Positions 1 to 7,300 of a stretch of 64,000 bases of DNA are shown piece by piece. Both the position numbers and the translations under genes were made by a program. This DNA is from Eubacteriales bacterium (GTDB lineage: Bacteria > Bacillota > Clostridia > Oscillospirales > Oscillospiraceae): contig JAUNJE010000002.1 of the NCBI GenBank assembly GCA_030533415.1, positions 24,927 through 88,926 on the forward strand, read 5' to 3'. Below the pieces are notes generated by a model that saw only the letters and a program-made list of their open reading frames with translations, was not told the origin of the DNA and ran no database searches. Numbering within the stretch: the stretch's first letter is position 1; each line of letters opens with the position of its first letter.

Positions 1-33
1 GTTCCCCAACCAATTCAACCAGAGGTAATCACT

Positions 34-629
34 ATGGATCACCACCAGTATATCACAAATGAATCAGAACGCAAGAGCGGAAAACATTTAACCTCGGAGG
101 ATCGTGGCGCAATTCAGGCCATGAAGAAGCTGGGTTACTCCAACCGTAAGATTGCCGCATATTTGCACTGCTCTCCCACCACCGTTTCCAACGAACTCAA
201 GCGCGGTACACCTCCCCAAAAGAAAGGGCGTGGTCGTAAGGCCGGCTACTCTGCCAGCCGCGGTAAGGCACTCTATCAGGCAAACCGGAAGAATTGCCGG
301 AAGCCCCATAAGATTGTCCAGTGTCAAAGGTTTGTTCGCTGGGTGCTGAAGCAGATGCGCCAGCGAAACTGGTCCATCGATGCTTGTGTCGGCTATGCCA
401 GGAGACATAAGCTGTTTTCTGCATCCGAAATGGTCTGCACCAAGACGCTCTATAATGAGATCTGGGCTGGAAATCTGGATTTGTCAGTGATGGAACTTCC
501 CGAAGCATTGAAGCGGAAAAAGCATCACAGAACTGTCAGAAAAAATAAGAAAAACTATGGAACCAGCATTGATGAGCGTCCGAAGATTGCCAATTCCCGG
601 ACGGAAGAAGGTCACTGGGAGGGCGATAC
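34..629 (+). pseudogene. IS30-family transposase, amino-terminal half
   Basis: This is the first ~198 residues of an IS30-family DDE transposase. It opens with the family's HTH region (LTSEDRGAIQAMKKLGYSNR, then IAAYLHCSPTTVSNELKRG) and reaches the first catalytic aspartate in GHWEGDT. Directly after this motif the sequence stops resembling a transposase and becomes the reverse strand of the neighbouring ATPase gene, although the frame stays open to 1299. The missing half, beginning [10 protein letters not shown], lies on the opposite strand at 4350-4786. Both halves break in the same heptamer, GCGATAC (623-629 here, reverse complement at 4780-4786). The left terminal inverted repeat should lie before the window. 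I infer a once intact element split by an inversion. Confidence 0.85.
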
Positions 630-1701
630 CATTGCGCTTTCCCACGACGGCATCGATTTCCCGTCCTTGATAATCCTGGTAGTGGTAAAGCGTACCGCCG
701 AAGGATTCGGCGTAAATCTTCAGATCCCGTTCACACAAAGCCTCAAACAGAAAGCCCAAGGTTTCCAGATCCCCCAACAGACTGGCAGGTGTGGCTTTCA
801 GCAGGGCGCAGGCAAGGGACGGATCGCAGAAGTGACGCTTGACTGCCTGCTTGACCCGCACGGAAGAACGGATACCGGTGGAGAAGGGCGGCTGGTTGTC
901 GGTGATGAAGAGCCTGTCGAAAATGTCCAGATATTCCTTGACCGTTTCCACATCGATATCCTCGTCGTCCACTTCCCGGATGTCATTTTTCAACGTCCTG
1001 TTGGTGGCCGTGGTGCTTTCGTTTCTTGCCAGAGAACGCAGGAGCAGACGCATTTTATTGGTGTTTCGCTTGATCCCGTCTATGCGGAAAACATCGTCAT
1101 CAATGACCGCGTTCAGGTATTCCCCAGGAAGCAGGGCTGCTTGTTCTGCGGGAACATGAATACTGCCGGGCCATCCGCCCCGGATAATCAAATCAATCAG
1201 CTTCCGCAAATCCACCTCGCCGGTCATGGAAGGTGTCAGTTCGCCCCGGCACAGCTTTTCAAGAGAGACTGTGCCGGAAGAATTGCCGGATTCATATAAT
1301 GACATGGGCCGCATACGCAGCTTCGCAATGCGGCCTGCGCCGCTGTGAAGGATTCCTTTGTGATTCGGCGTGGCAGAGCCAGCCAGGATATACTGCCCCT
1401 TTTGCGCAGACTGATCCACCTGATAACGGACTGCGTCCCAAATAGGGGGAACCTCCTGCCACTCGTCAATCAGACGGGGCTTTTCTCCCTCCAAAATCAA
1501 AGAAGGAGACATCTCTGCTAGCCTGCGGTTCTGAAAATTACCGGCTGGATCACCAATGAAAATCTTGCTGTTGCTGTGAAATAAGGAAGTCCAGGTCTTG
1601 CCGCACCATTTGGGGCCCTCCACACAAACAGCACCAAATGTCTTCAAGTATTCCTCAATTTTGGCATCCATAATGCGGGGCAAATAATTTTGCAGATCCA
1701 T
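484..1701 (-). pseudogene. DUF4143-type AAA ATPase, 3'-truncated
   Basis: Residues 1 to about 357 match the AAA_14/DUF4143 ATPase family: Walker A GPKWCGKTW near residue 31, Walker B-like region PRLIDEWQEVP, sensor-like LAGSATP, and the start of the DUF4143 C-terminal domain ending YQGREIDAVV. In the family this motif is followed by a nuclease-like EIK segment. Here the reading frame instead runs into the antisense of the IS30 fragment (below position 630), so the last ~48 residues are not native. The 5' end looks normal, with a GGTGAGCGG-like site upstream of the ATG. Four 23-bp-phased repeats lie upstream. These ATPases are of unknown substrate; the copy is probably non-functional. Confidence 0.8.
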
Positions 1702-1731
1702 AACCGCTCACCTCTGGGGTTATTATACTCC

Positions 1732-1813
1732 AACCCGATTGATTTTACAACTACAATCCGATAGATTTTCGATTTTTAACCCGATAGATTATTGAAATCT
1801 AACCCGATGGATT
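1732..1813. repeat. Four 13-bp repeats at exact 23-bp phasing
   Basis: The core AACCCGATNGATT starts at 1732, 1755 (AATCCGATAGATT), 1778 and 1801, so the period is 23 bp each time. The array sits between the start of the DUF4143 ATPase gene and the 3' end of the small DUF6809-like gene, whose last codons overlap the fourth copy. Such phasing (about two helical turns) suggests binding of a protein to one DNA face, either an operator for the ATPase gene or iterons from a former replicon. Confidence 0.8.
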
Positions 1814-2107
1814 ATTTACCAGTTCCGTCATCAGCGTAACCCCCAGGCGGAGACCTTCCAGGAAGGCGAGGCGCTCATGCTCCTCGCAGAGGCCGCTGAC
1901 CGTTGTGAAGATGGGGTCAAATTCCTCCAGGGACAGGTGCGGATACTGCCGCCGCAGTTTGGCAAAGCTGTTTTGTATCTTCTGGTTGTCGATGGGATTG
2001 TTTTCCGCATAGTTCCAGTAAAGAAATTCCATAACGGATTCGGCCCCTCCGTGATCTAGCGGATTCTGTTTGCAGTAGTCCTGCAAGGCTTTGATATCGT
2101 TCTGCAT
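1799..2107 (-). CDS. Small DUF6809-like protein
   Basis: A 102-residue acidic, all-helical protein (MQNDIKALQDYCKQNPLDHG at the start, LAFLEGLRLGVTLMTEL near the end). It resembles the DUF6809 small proteins common in mobile regions of Clostridia; function unknown. I chose the ATG at 2107 because GGAGGTG lies just upstream, rather than the TTG at 2122. The final residues NNPSG are encoded by the fourth copy of the 23-bp-phased repeat, so the 3' end may have been remodelled. It is followed on the same strand by the truncated ATPase and preceded by a sigma-like gene. Confidence 0.6.
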   Translation of the reverse strand: MQNDIKALQDYCKQNPLDHGGAESVMEFLYWNYAENNPIDNQKIQNSFAKLRRQYPHLSLEEFDPIFTTVSGLCEEHERLAFLEGLRLGVTLMTELVNNPSG

Positions 2108-2194
2108 AGGCAGCACCTCCAAAATAGTTTGGGTGATGTTACCTTGGAAAACAGGAAATTACAAGTGGCTAAAGTGCCGAAATTACAGCCGCAC

Positions 2195-2989
2195 TTATCC
2201 CGCCGCCCGTGCCGCTTTTTTCGTATCCATATAAGCCCTGCGCCAGATGTAGAGCGGACTGCCATAGTAAAGTGTTTTCAAAGCCTTAAGTGCGTTCTTC
2301 CTTGCTTTATACACCCCGTCAATGGTCAGCTCCAATTCCAGTGCCAGTCGGTTCGGGGGCTTCTTCTCATATCCGAAGACACCGTAGAAATGCCCCAGTA
2401 TGTATTTGTGCCTTGCTTTCAGCCGGTCGAAAATCTCCGGCAGCAAGGACAGCCAGATTTTGTTCATCACGGTGTACTCTACAGACTCTACCGCTGGGAG
2501 CTGAATATCTGCAACGGCAGGCTCTTCCTGGGCATCCAGGAAAATGGCGTGGGTGTTATAGTTGAGAAGCTGCACGGCCTCTGATTCGGAAATGTTCATT
2601 GCGCGGGCGATGGCTGTTTCTTCAAATCCAGAGTCATGGTATAGCTGCTGCGCCCGGCGGATCTTTTTCATCTGCTGTTTGGACAACGACAGGACGCCGA
2701 TATTCTGTTCCAGCCAGCGGTGCATGGCGCCTTGAATAAAAGGGTAAGCGTAGGTAGTCAGTTTCCCTTTGGCTGGATCGTAGGTGTTTCCCACGATCAC
2801 TTCCCATAGCGCCAGTGTTCCCTCGCTTATCAGGTCTTCCAGATGATCCGGATTGTCCGTATGAAATGCCCTGGCGGATTCCGCTGCCAGCTTCCGGAGA
2901 AGCCCTCTGTTTTGCAGATAAAGCTGTTCCATTGCTTCTGTGTCATCAGGATTGTTTCTATACCGCTGCACCAGTTCTTCATTTGTCAT
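2195..2989 (-). CDS. Sigma-70-family-like regulatory protein
   Basis: A 264-residue protein with the layout of a sigma-70-type factor. A region-2-like block spans residues ~20-110 (LYLQNRGLLRKLAAE, DLISEGTLALWEVI, YDPAKGKLTTYAYPFIQGAM), followed by a region-3-like helical part (LSKQQMKKIRRAQQLY) and a C-terminal HTH resembling region 4 (RLALELELTIDGVYKARKNA). Start at 2989 follows GGTGGAGGCGAG. It lies downstream of a DUF6076 gene on the same strand, exactly as a second sigma-like gene follows DUF6076 at 26.2-28.5 kb, so the pair is a recurring module. In mobile elements such proteins may direct transcription of element genes; that role is inference. Confidence 0.7.
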   Translation of the reverse strand: MTNEELVQRYRNNPDDTEAMEQLYLQNRGLLRKLAAESARAFHTDNPDHLEDLISEGTLALWEVIVGNTYDPAKGKLTTYAYPFIQGAMHRWLEQNIGVLSLSKQQMKKIRRAQQLYHDSGFEETAIARAMNISESEAVQLLNYNTHAIFLDAQEEPAVADIQLPAVESVEYTVMNKIWLSLLPEIFDRLKARHKYILGHFYGVFGYEKKPPNRLALELELTIDGVYKARKNALKALKTLYYGSPLYIWRRAYMDTKKAARAAG

Positions 2990-3054
2990 GGGCTCGCCTC
3001 CACCCATAGACTACCATATCCTCTGTTCAAAATCGCTCCCTTCCTGTCGAATTT

Positions 3055-3813
3055 TCAGATTGCTTTTGTTTTTCTGGGTCTGCCCACCTTGCCGGATTTT
3101 CTCTCAACGCCGCACAGCTTACATAAGTTTTTCGTTTCCAGCGACTTTTCAAAATCCGCATTGCTGATATTGGGATTTAACCGCGCATCAAAATGCAGCT
3201 CTTCCGCTTTGCGGTAAAGGATTTGCCGTTGCTCGTCGGTAAGGTTGCCCCGCTTCACATCCTGGTTCAGCCGCTGGTAGCACCGGAACAGAGACTGCTT
3301 CATAGGATCGTCCTTCGCCTCTTCCTTCCTGCCTGTTTTCCGGTAGCCCAGCTGTCTGCAAGTAAAGGAGGGATTCTCCGGGTTGGGCAAATCGCAGTAT
3401 TTTGTGTGATATCCCTTTGTCAGCAGGAAATAGCGCTTGCAGTATTCACACCGCCGTATGATGTGCCCCGCGCCCAAAGCCCGGTAGAAATCCATTTTCA
3501 AAAGAGTTTGCAGATTTTTGGCTTCGTAGTATTCGAAGATCTGAAACTCCCCAGGCTTTCCTTCCCTCGGAATAAAGCGCATGGTTATGGCATCTGCGTT
3601 GGTAAACAGTCCAGCGCGGGATCCCGGGTTGGCAATCAGCCGATCGGCGCGGGGATGGTTAAGGAAGTCATATAGGCTGGCGGCATAATTGCTGGGATTC
3701 AGCTGGACCAGCGGCGAGAGAAAACAGTTGATAAAGTTGTGGATCGTCATATTGAAAGACGCGATATCCTCCAGAATATTCCGGTAGCACTTGCAGATCC
3801 CTTGATAGACCAA
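3055..3813 (-). CDS. DUF6076 zinc-ribbon protein, 5'-truncated copy
   Basis: The C-terminal ~250 residues match the DUF6076 protein at 26.2-27.3 kb. Shared features are a C-x2-C knuckle (RRCEYCKRYFLLTKGYHTKYC), the conserved FTCRQLG motif that matches RRTCRQIG in the other copy, and a basic tail rich in K and R with an extra CKLCG. The full-length paralogue has ~130 more residues before the cysteine motif. Here the frame starts only at a TTG, without a clear ribosome binding site, and hits a TAG about 80 bp upstream, so the gene has probably lost its 5' end. The sigma-like gene follows 65 bp downstream. Function unknown; a DNA- or RNA-binding role is plausible from the zinc ribbon. Confidence 0.55.
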   Translation of the reverse strand: MVYQGICKCYRNILEDIASFNMTIHNFINCFLSPLVQLNPSNYAASLYDFLNHPRADRLIANPGSRAGLFTNADAITMRFIPREGKPGEFQIFEYYEAKNLQTLLKMDFYRALGAGHIIRRCEYCKRYFLLTKGYHTKYCDLPNPENPSFTCRQLGYRKTGRKEEAKDDPMKQSLFRCYQRLNQDVKRGNLTDEQRQILYRKAEELHFDARLNPNISNADFEKSLETKNLCKLCGVERKSGKVGRPRKTKAI

Positions 3814-4057
3814 TAACTTTAGTCCTATATCTCCAGGGGCAATCGTTGCGGCGCCATGGAAATCCCGACGTGTAACTGAAATGACTGTTTTCTAGAGCAT
3901 ACCACCACCATGCTGGATTTTCCGAAAAAATCGCCCCGTGAGAGCCAAGGTTAAAGGCTACGGCAGGGAATCCGTTCCCGCCGGATAGGGGGCTTTTTCG
4001 GGGGGGATATTTCCCAAAAACGCCCCGTGAGACACCAGTACCAGGAAGGAGAAAGCT
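3814..4057. other. Non-coding junction stretch
   Basis: I find no convincing gene here. The stretch holds two copies of CGCCCCGTGAGA (3932-3943 and 4021-4032), each preceded by an A-rich run, and ends with a good ribosome binding site (AGGAAGGAG) for the small gene at 4058. It probably represents a rearranged intergenic part of the mobile remnant. Confidence 0.4.
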
Positions 4058-4180
4058 ATGTATAAAATTTTTATCGGTGGCATCGTTACCGAGCCACCCA
4101 CCCAGGAGCCGGGGATGACAGACCGGTGCTGTAACGCATTGGCCCCAGGCCCTGCCTGGAGGAAGCAATGCCACGAATGA
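4058..4180 (+). CDS. Small 40-aa protein, mobile-region type
   Basis: A 40-residue reading frame beginning MYKIFIGGIVTEPPTQEPGM and ending with a Cys/Trp-containing tail (DRCCN, WRKQCHE). AGGAAGGAG sits 6 bp before the ATG. Its stop overlaps the start region of the next small gene, which suggests translational coupling. It is unrecognised and could be a relic, but the ribosome binding site and coupling favour a real gene. Confidence 0.4.
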   Translation: MYKIFIGGIVTEPPTQEPGMTDRCCNALAPGPAWRKQCHE

Positions 4181-4329
4181 GCAAGCGCAGAAAGCGGGAG
4201 CTGTCGTTCTTCTTAACGGAGTCCGGCAGAGTTGCCCACAACAAGAAGTGCCTGCGCTGTACCCATGATTGCAAACAGAGCTACCGTGCGGTCATCCTCG
4301 AGTGCAAAAGATTTGAAAGACGGTGGTAG
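4168..4329 (+). CDS. Small Cys-rich basic protein
   Basis: A 53-residue basic protein, MPRMSKRRKRELSFF at the start, with a zinc-finger-like pattern KKCLRCTHDCKQSY and a further Cys in ILECKRF. It overlaps the preceding 40-aa frame; internal ATG at 4177 is the alternative start. Small Cys-rich proteins of this kind accompany mobile elements of Clostridia; a nucleic-acid-binding role would be a guess. It ends just before the IS30 terminal repeat. Confidence 0.45.
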   Translation: MPRMSKRRKRELSFFLTESGRVAHNKKCLRCTHDCKQSYRAVILECKRFERRW

Positions 4330-4340
4330 CGGGGTTGCTC

Positions 4341-4364
4341 GGCAGATTGTCAAGCAAGTGCAAC
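4341..4364. repeat. IS30-type terminal inverted repeat (right end)
   Basis: Read on the minus strand, this is GTTGCACTTGCTTGACAATC followed by TGCC, which resembles the ends of IS30-family elements. It overlaps the stop codon of the transposase C-terminal half, as expected for the 3' end of the element. The matching left end is not inside the window. Confidence 0.65.
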
Positions 4365-4786
4365 ACTTTCGAGTAAAATTTCAGCCGGAGTTTTCCAGCC
4401 GAGACATTTTCTGGGACGGTTGTTGATGATGTTTTCAACGCGTTGAATATCATCGTCGGTCACTGTCCTGAAATCAAACCCTTTCGGAAAGAAAAATCTG
4501 ATAATGTCGTTCGTGTTCTCGTTTGTTCCCCGCTGCCACGGTTTATGCGGCTCGGCAAAGTAGACAAGCGTATGTAGGTTCGCTTCTAACTTCCGGAATT
4601 CAGAGAATTCTGACCCATTATCTAAATTTATACTTTTGACAGGCAGCCCGGCCAACAGCTTCTCAATAACCAACCGGGTGCATTCCGCTGTCCGGTTTCT
4701 GAGCAGACCTATTTTCAAAAACCGGCTCTTTCTGTCCACCAGACTCACCAACAACCCTTTCCCAATACCGCCATAGACCGTATCGC
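4350..4786 (-). pseudogene. IS30-family transposase, carboxy-terminal half
   Basis: About 143 residues of the transposase catalytic core, starting [20 protein letters not shown] and including the second catalytic aspartate (LDNGSEF) and the region of the third acidic residue (GTNENTNDIIR, FFPKG), then the usual end of IS30 transposases (NNRPRKCLGWKTPAEIL). It lacks the HTH and the first aspartate, which are at 34-629 on the other strand. Joining the two through the shared GCGATAC heptamer gives one uninterrupted frame of ~341 residues, the normal size for the family. The open frame upstream to 5015 is antisense of the recombinase fragment and not part of the gene. Confidence 0.85.
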
Positions 4787-5226
4787 AGATGCAGTGGTAT
4801 AATGACCAGCTCAAGTACCACCCTAACTGGACGCTGGGGAACCGGTACATTGACGAGGGCATCACCGGCACCCAGGCAAAGAAGCGTCCGGCCTTTCTGC
4901 AAATGCTGGAGGACGCACGGCAGAGAAAATTTGACCTGATTGTTACCCGCGAGGTCTGCCGCTTTGCCAGAAACACGGTGGATACCCTGACCACCACCCG
5001 GGCGCTGAAGAACATCGGCGTGGAGGTCTATTTTGTGGAGGATAATATCTGGACCATGGATGGAGATGGCGAGCTTCGGCTCGCCATCATGGCTACTCTG
5101 GCGCAGGAGGAAAGCTGTAAGGTATCCGAGCGTGTGAAAGCCGGACAGCACGTCAGCCGGGAGAAAGGCATCCTGTACGGAAACGGCAATATCCTGGGCT
5201 ATGACCGCATCGGAGATGGTCCATGA
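4780..5226 (+). pseudogene. Serine recombinase, internal fragment
   Basis: The reading frame ([69 protein letters not shown]) is the second part of a resolvase catalytic domain plus the first residues of the recombinase domain. The N-terminal segment with the catalytic serine is missing at the IS30 junction near 4786, and the protein breaks off after NGNILGYDR, where a short unrelated frame begins. It is therefore a doubly truncated remnant of a large serine recombinase distinct from the intact one at 19.6 kb. Confidence 0.75.
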
Positions 5227-5368
5227 TGCGGATAAGAAGGAATACTACTGCATGCGCTGCCAGTTTACCGGCTCCGAGGAAGCGGTGCTGGAAATGAACC
5301 AAATGGCCCGTGTCCACTACAGGGGCATGATGAAGCGCTTTACAGACTTTGAGGATTTTTCCGAATAA
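5216..5368 (+). CDS. Short 50-aa reading frame after recombinase remnant
   Basis: A 50-residue frame starting [20 protein letters not shown] and ending in FTDFEDFSE. It has one C-x2-C pair and an acidic tail. It overlaps the end of the recombinase fragment and is followed 8 bp later by a strong terminator, so it may be the tail of a larger gene whose start was lost. Not recognised. Confidence 0.3.
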   Translation: MVHDADKKEYYCMRCQFTGSEEAVLEMNQMARVHYRGMMKRFTDFEDFSE

Positions 5369-5375
5369 TGCCACC

Positions 5376-5412
5376 AATAACGGCGGCTGACAGCGTCAGC
5401 CGCCGTTATTTT
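5376..5412 (+). terminator. Intrinsic terminator
   Basis: Perfect 16-bp inverted repeat (AATAACGGCGGCTGAC, loop AGC, GTCAGCCGCCGTTATT) followed by TT. It closes the mobile-remnant region on the plus strand and can also act on the minus strand. Confidence 0.8.
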
Positions 5413-5553
5413 CCGGCCGGTTCCGCCCACCGCGGCGGCAGGGAAAATTTCTGCTGCCGGGAAAGTGGATGTTGACTGCGGCGGGCAGAACGGGTATGAT
5501 AAGGAATACAGTATTTGAATGCAGATTGTCTGTGAATCCGGTGACCAAAACTG

Positions 5554-5758
5554 ATACTGATATTCAATTAAAAAGTTTCATGAATGGATTTTTTAATAGG
5601 AAGATCATTATGAGACACGTTTTCGTGATTTTCTATCTTAAAAATCACGAAAACGGCACACCCACCGCAGTGGGCGTATATAGCGCCTTAGCGCGGAGTA
5701 ACGCCGTCAGGCGGTGCCTTCTTTGTAAAAATGAAACATTTTTATAAAGAAACAGTAT
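5554..5758. repeat. Dispersed small repeat, copy A
   Basis: A 205-bp unit bounded by ATACTG and CAGTAT. It contains an inverted pair around a Lys/Ile-coding-like AT stretch (CGTTTTCGTGATTT ... AAAATCACGAAAACG), a GC-rich part (GCCGTCAGGCGGTGCC) and a terminal hairpin (CTTTGTAAAAATG AAA CATTTTTATAAAG). Copy B lies at 17434-17603. The two share ends, hairpins and order but differ by indels in the middle, as expected of a non-autonomous mobile repeat or MITE-like element. The unit lies in a gene-free stretch before the NuoE-like gene. Confidence 0.7.
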
Positions 5759-5817
5759 CAAATGGATAAAAATTCCCACAATAGCAAAACAGCACCAAAG
5801 CGGGAGGGGGAGAGAAT

Positions 5818-6252
5818 ATGTCTTGGAGCTTAGAGGAGGCCATTGCCTATTACCGGACTCAGGGGGCGCCTGGGGACCAAAGTGCGCTGATCGGCCTTTT
5901 GCGGGAGGTGCAGCGGGAAAATGGCGGCGGGATCCCGCTCCATACGCTGACAGCCATTGCGGAGGCTTACGCTGTGAAGGAAAGCTTTCTGCTGGCGGTG
6001 ATCAAGCGGATTCCCAGCCTGCATCTGGCGGATACCAACTGCCTGGAGCTTTGCGCAGGGCCGAATTGCAGCAAATGCGGCCGTCTGGCGGCTTTCGTGG
6101 AGAAAACCTACGGAGAAAGTCCCAAAACAGTTACCTTAAAGTATGTACCCTGCATGCGCATGTGCGGTAAAGGCCCCAATATCCGGTGGAACGGTAAGCT
6201 GTACCATCAGGCGGACGAACAACTGCTGCGCCGCCTGATCGAGGGAAAATAA
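5818..6252 (+). CDS. NuoE-like [2Fe-2S] thioredoxin-fold ferredoxin
   Basis: A 144-residue protein of the NuoE/HndA class. It has the N-terminal helical segment (ALIGLLREVQRENGGGIPLH) and four cluster ligands in the expected C-x4-C ... C-x3-C spacing (CAGPNC, CMRMC). Such subunits carry one [2Fe-2S] cluster and pass electrons between NADH-oxidising flavoproteins and partners in complex I, hydrogenases or formate dehydrogenases. It is an orphan here, since no NuoF or catalytic partner lies nearby. The extra pair in CLELC and CSKC just before the motif is unusual. GGGAGGGGGAGAG precedes the ATG. A hairpin terminator follows at 6260-6298. Confidence 0.85.
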   Translation: MSWSLEEAIAYYRTQGAPGDQSALIGLLREVQRENGGGIPLHTLTAIAEAYAVKESFLLAVIKRIPSLHLADTNCLELCAGPNCSKCGRLAAFVEKTYGESPKTVTLKYVPCMRMCGKGPNIRWNGKLYHQADEQLLRRLIEGK

Positions 6253-6259
6253 GCGGAAG

Positions 6260-6298
6260 CCCCATTGGCCCGATGCCCCGAGCATCCGGCCAATGGGG
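6260..6298 (+). terminator. Hairpin after NuoE-like gene
   Basis: CCCCATTGGCC (6260-6270) pairs with GGCCAATGGGG (6288-6298). No clean T-run follows (GTGTGGTTT), so termination strength is uncertain. Confidence 0.55.
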
Positions 6299-6349
6299 TG
6301 TGGTTTACCAAAAGAAGCAGTCCCTTTTTGTGGAAAATGTAGAAAAATG

Positions 6350-6378
6350 TTGAAAATGGATTCTGTTTCTGCTAATAT
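6350..6378 (+). promoter_or_regulatory. Sigma-A promoter for alpha/beta hydrolase
   Basis: TTGAAA (6350-6355), 17-bp spacer, TAATAT (6373-6378). Because it lies inside the longest open frame, translation must start downstream, at 6392 or 6410. Confidence 0.6.
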
Positions 6379-6409
6379 GGTGGGTATCCTAATGAACCGG
6401 GTGATCGAT

Positions 6410-7186
6410 ATGGAAAAAACCTTTCTGCTTTCCCAAGGAGATCTGAAAATTCCCTGCAAGCTTTCACAGCCGGATTTCGGCGAGGTTCGCCGGGTCGTTT
6501 TGGGCGTCCACGGCCTGGGCGGAAGCGCCAATGACGAAATTCAGGTGGGCATCGCAGAGGAAATGGAGCTGTTTTATTCTGCCACGCTGCGGTTTGATTT
6601 TCCTGCCCACGGGGAAAGCCCCATGACCGATGCGGCGTTCACGTTGAAAAACTGTGTGGATTCGCTTCTGACCGTGGCCCGGTATGCCAGGGAGCAGTAT
6701 GCCCAGGTGGAGGACCTGTGCATTTTCGCCACCGGCTTTGGGGCCTATGTGACGCTGGTCGCCCTGCAGGACCTGCTGGAAATGCCCGGACAGGTAAAGC
6801 TGGTGGTGCAGACCCCGTCGATCCTGATGCACGAAACGCTGCTGGCCATGAAGGGCATTTCCCGGGAGACCCTTTGGGCCATGGACCGGGTCACTCTGCA
6901 GGCGGAGCGGCCTTTTGATGTGACCTACAGCTTCTATGAAGAGCTGCGGGAGAATATCGCGATGACCGCTTACCCTATTCCGATGCTGATTCTCCACGGA
7001 GAGGATGACGCCTTTATCCGCATGTCAGATATTCAACAATTCCATCGAATCAACGAGCAGTCGAAGCTGGTCATCATCCCCGGAACCAGCCACCGCTTCC
7101 TGGAGGAGGGAGCTTGGGACATGGTGCTGGATTTGACCCGGGACTGGTTTGAATTTGAGCAGGTGCTGCTCAGCGATTGGAGCTGA
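6410..7186 (+). CDS. Alpha/beta hydrolase with glycine at the nucleophile position
   Basis: A 258-residue alpha/beta-hydrolase-fold protein of the serine aminopeptidase S33 / BAAT-like type. Visible are the oxyanion-hole motif (VVLGVHGLGGS), the strand and elbow (DLCIFATGFGAYVTL), the acid region (LILHGEDDAFI) and the histidine (PGTSHRFLE). At the elbow the normal G-x-S-x-G reads A-T-G-F-G, so the nucleophilic serine is replaced by glycine while Asp and His remain. It may be a non-catalytic or altered enzyme. The start at 6410 was chosen because a promoter lies at 6350-6378; the open frame extends upstream to 6293. The gene stands alone. Confidence 0.75.
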   Translation: MEKTFLLSQGDLKIPCKLSQPDFGEVRRVVLGVHGLGGSANDEIQVGIAEEMELFYSATLRFDFPAHGESPMTDAAFTLKNCVDSLLTVARYAREQYAQVEDLCIFATGFGAYVTLVALQDLLEMPGQVKLVVQTPSILMHETLLAMKGISRETLWAMDRVTLQAERPFDVTYSFYEELRENIAMTAYPIPMLILHGEDDAFIRMSDIQQFHRINEQSKLVIIPGTSHRFLEEGAWDMVLDLTRDWFEFEQVLLSDWS

Positions 7187-7220
7187 GCAGAAACCGGCGG
7201 GAATAGCCCAATAAAGGGGA

Positions 7221-7249
7221 TTGACAAAAATTTTTTATTCGGTTACCAT
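7221..7249 (+). promoter_or_regulatory. Promoter of C45 peptidase gene
   Basis: TTGACA (7221-7226), 17-bp AT-rich spacer, TACCAT (7244-7249), 52 bp before the start codon. Confidence 0.65.
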
Positions 7250-7300
7250 TTCCATAAGAGTTGCCGGCAGCTCCCCATTTTCAAAAAGGAGAGCAAACTC

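Noticed and set aside
5469-5747. 92-codon frame in the dispersed repeat
   Set aside because: It runs through the hairpins of the repeat, is not kept in copy B and has no ribosome site.
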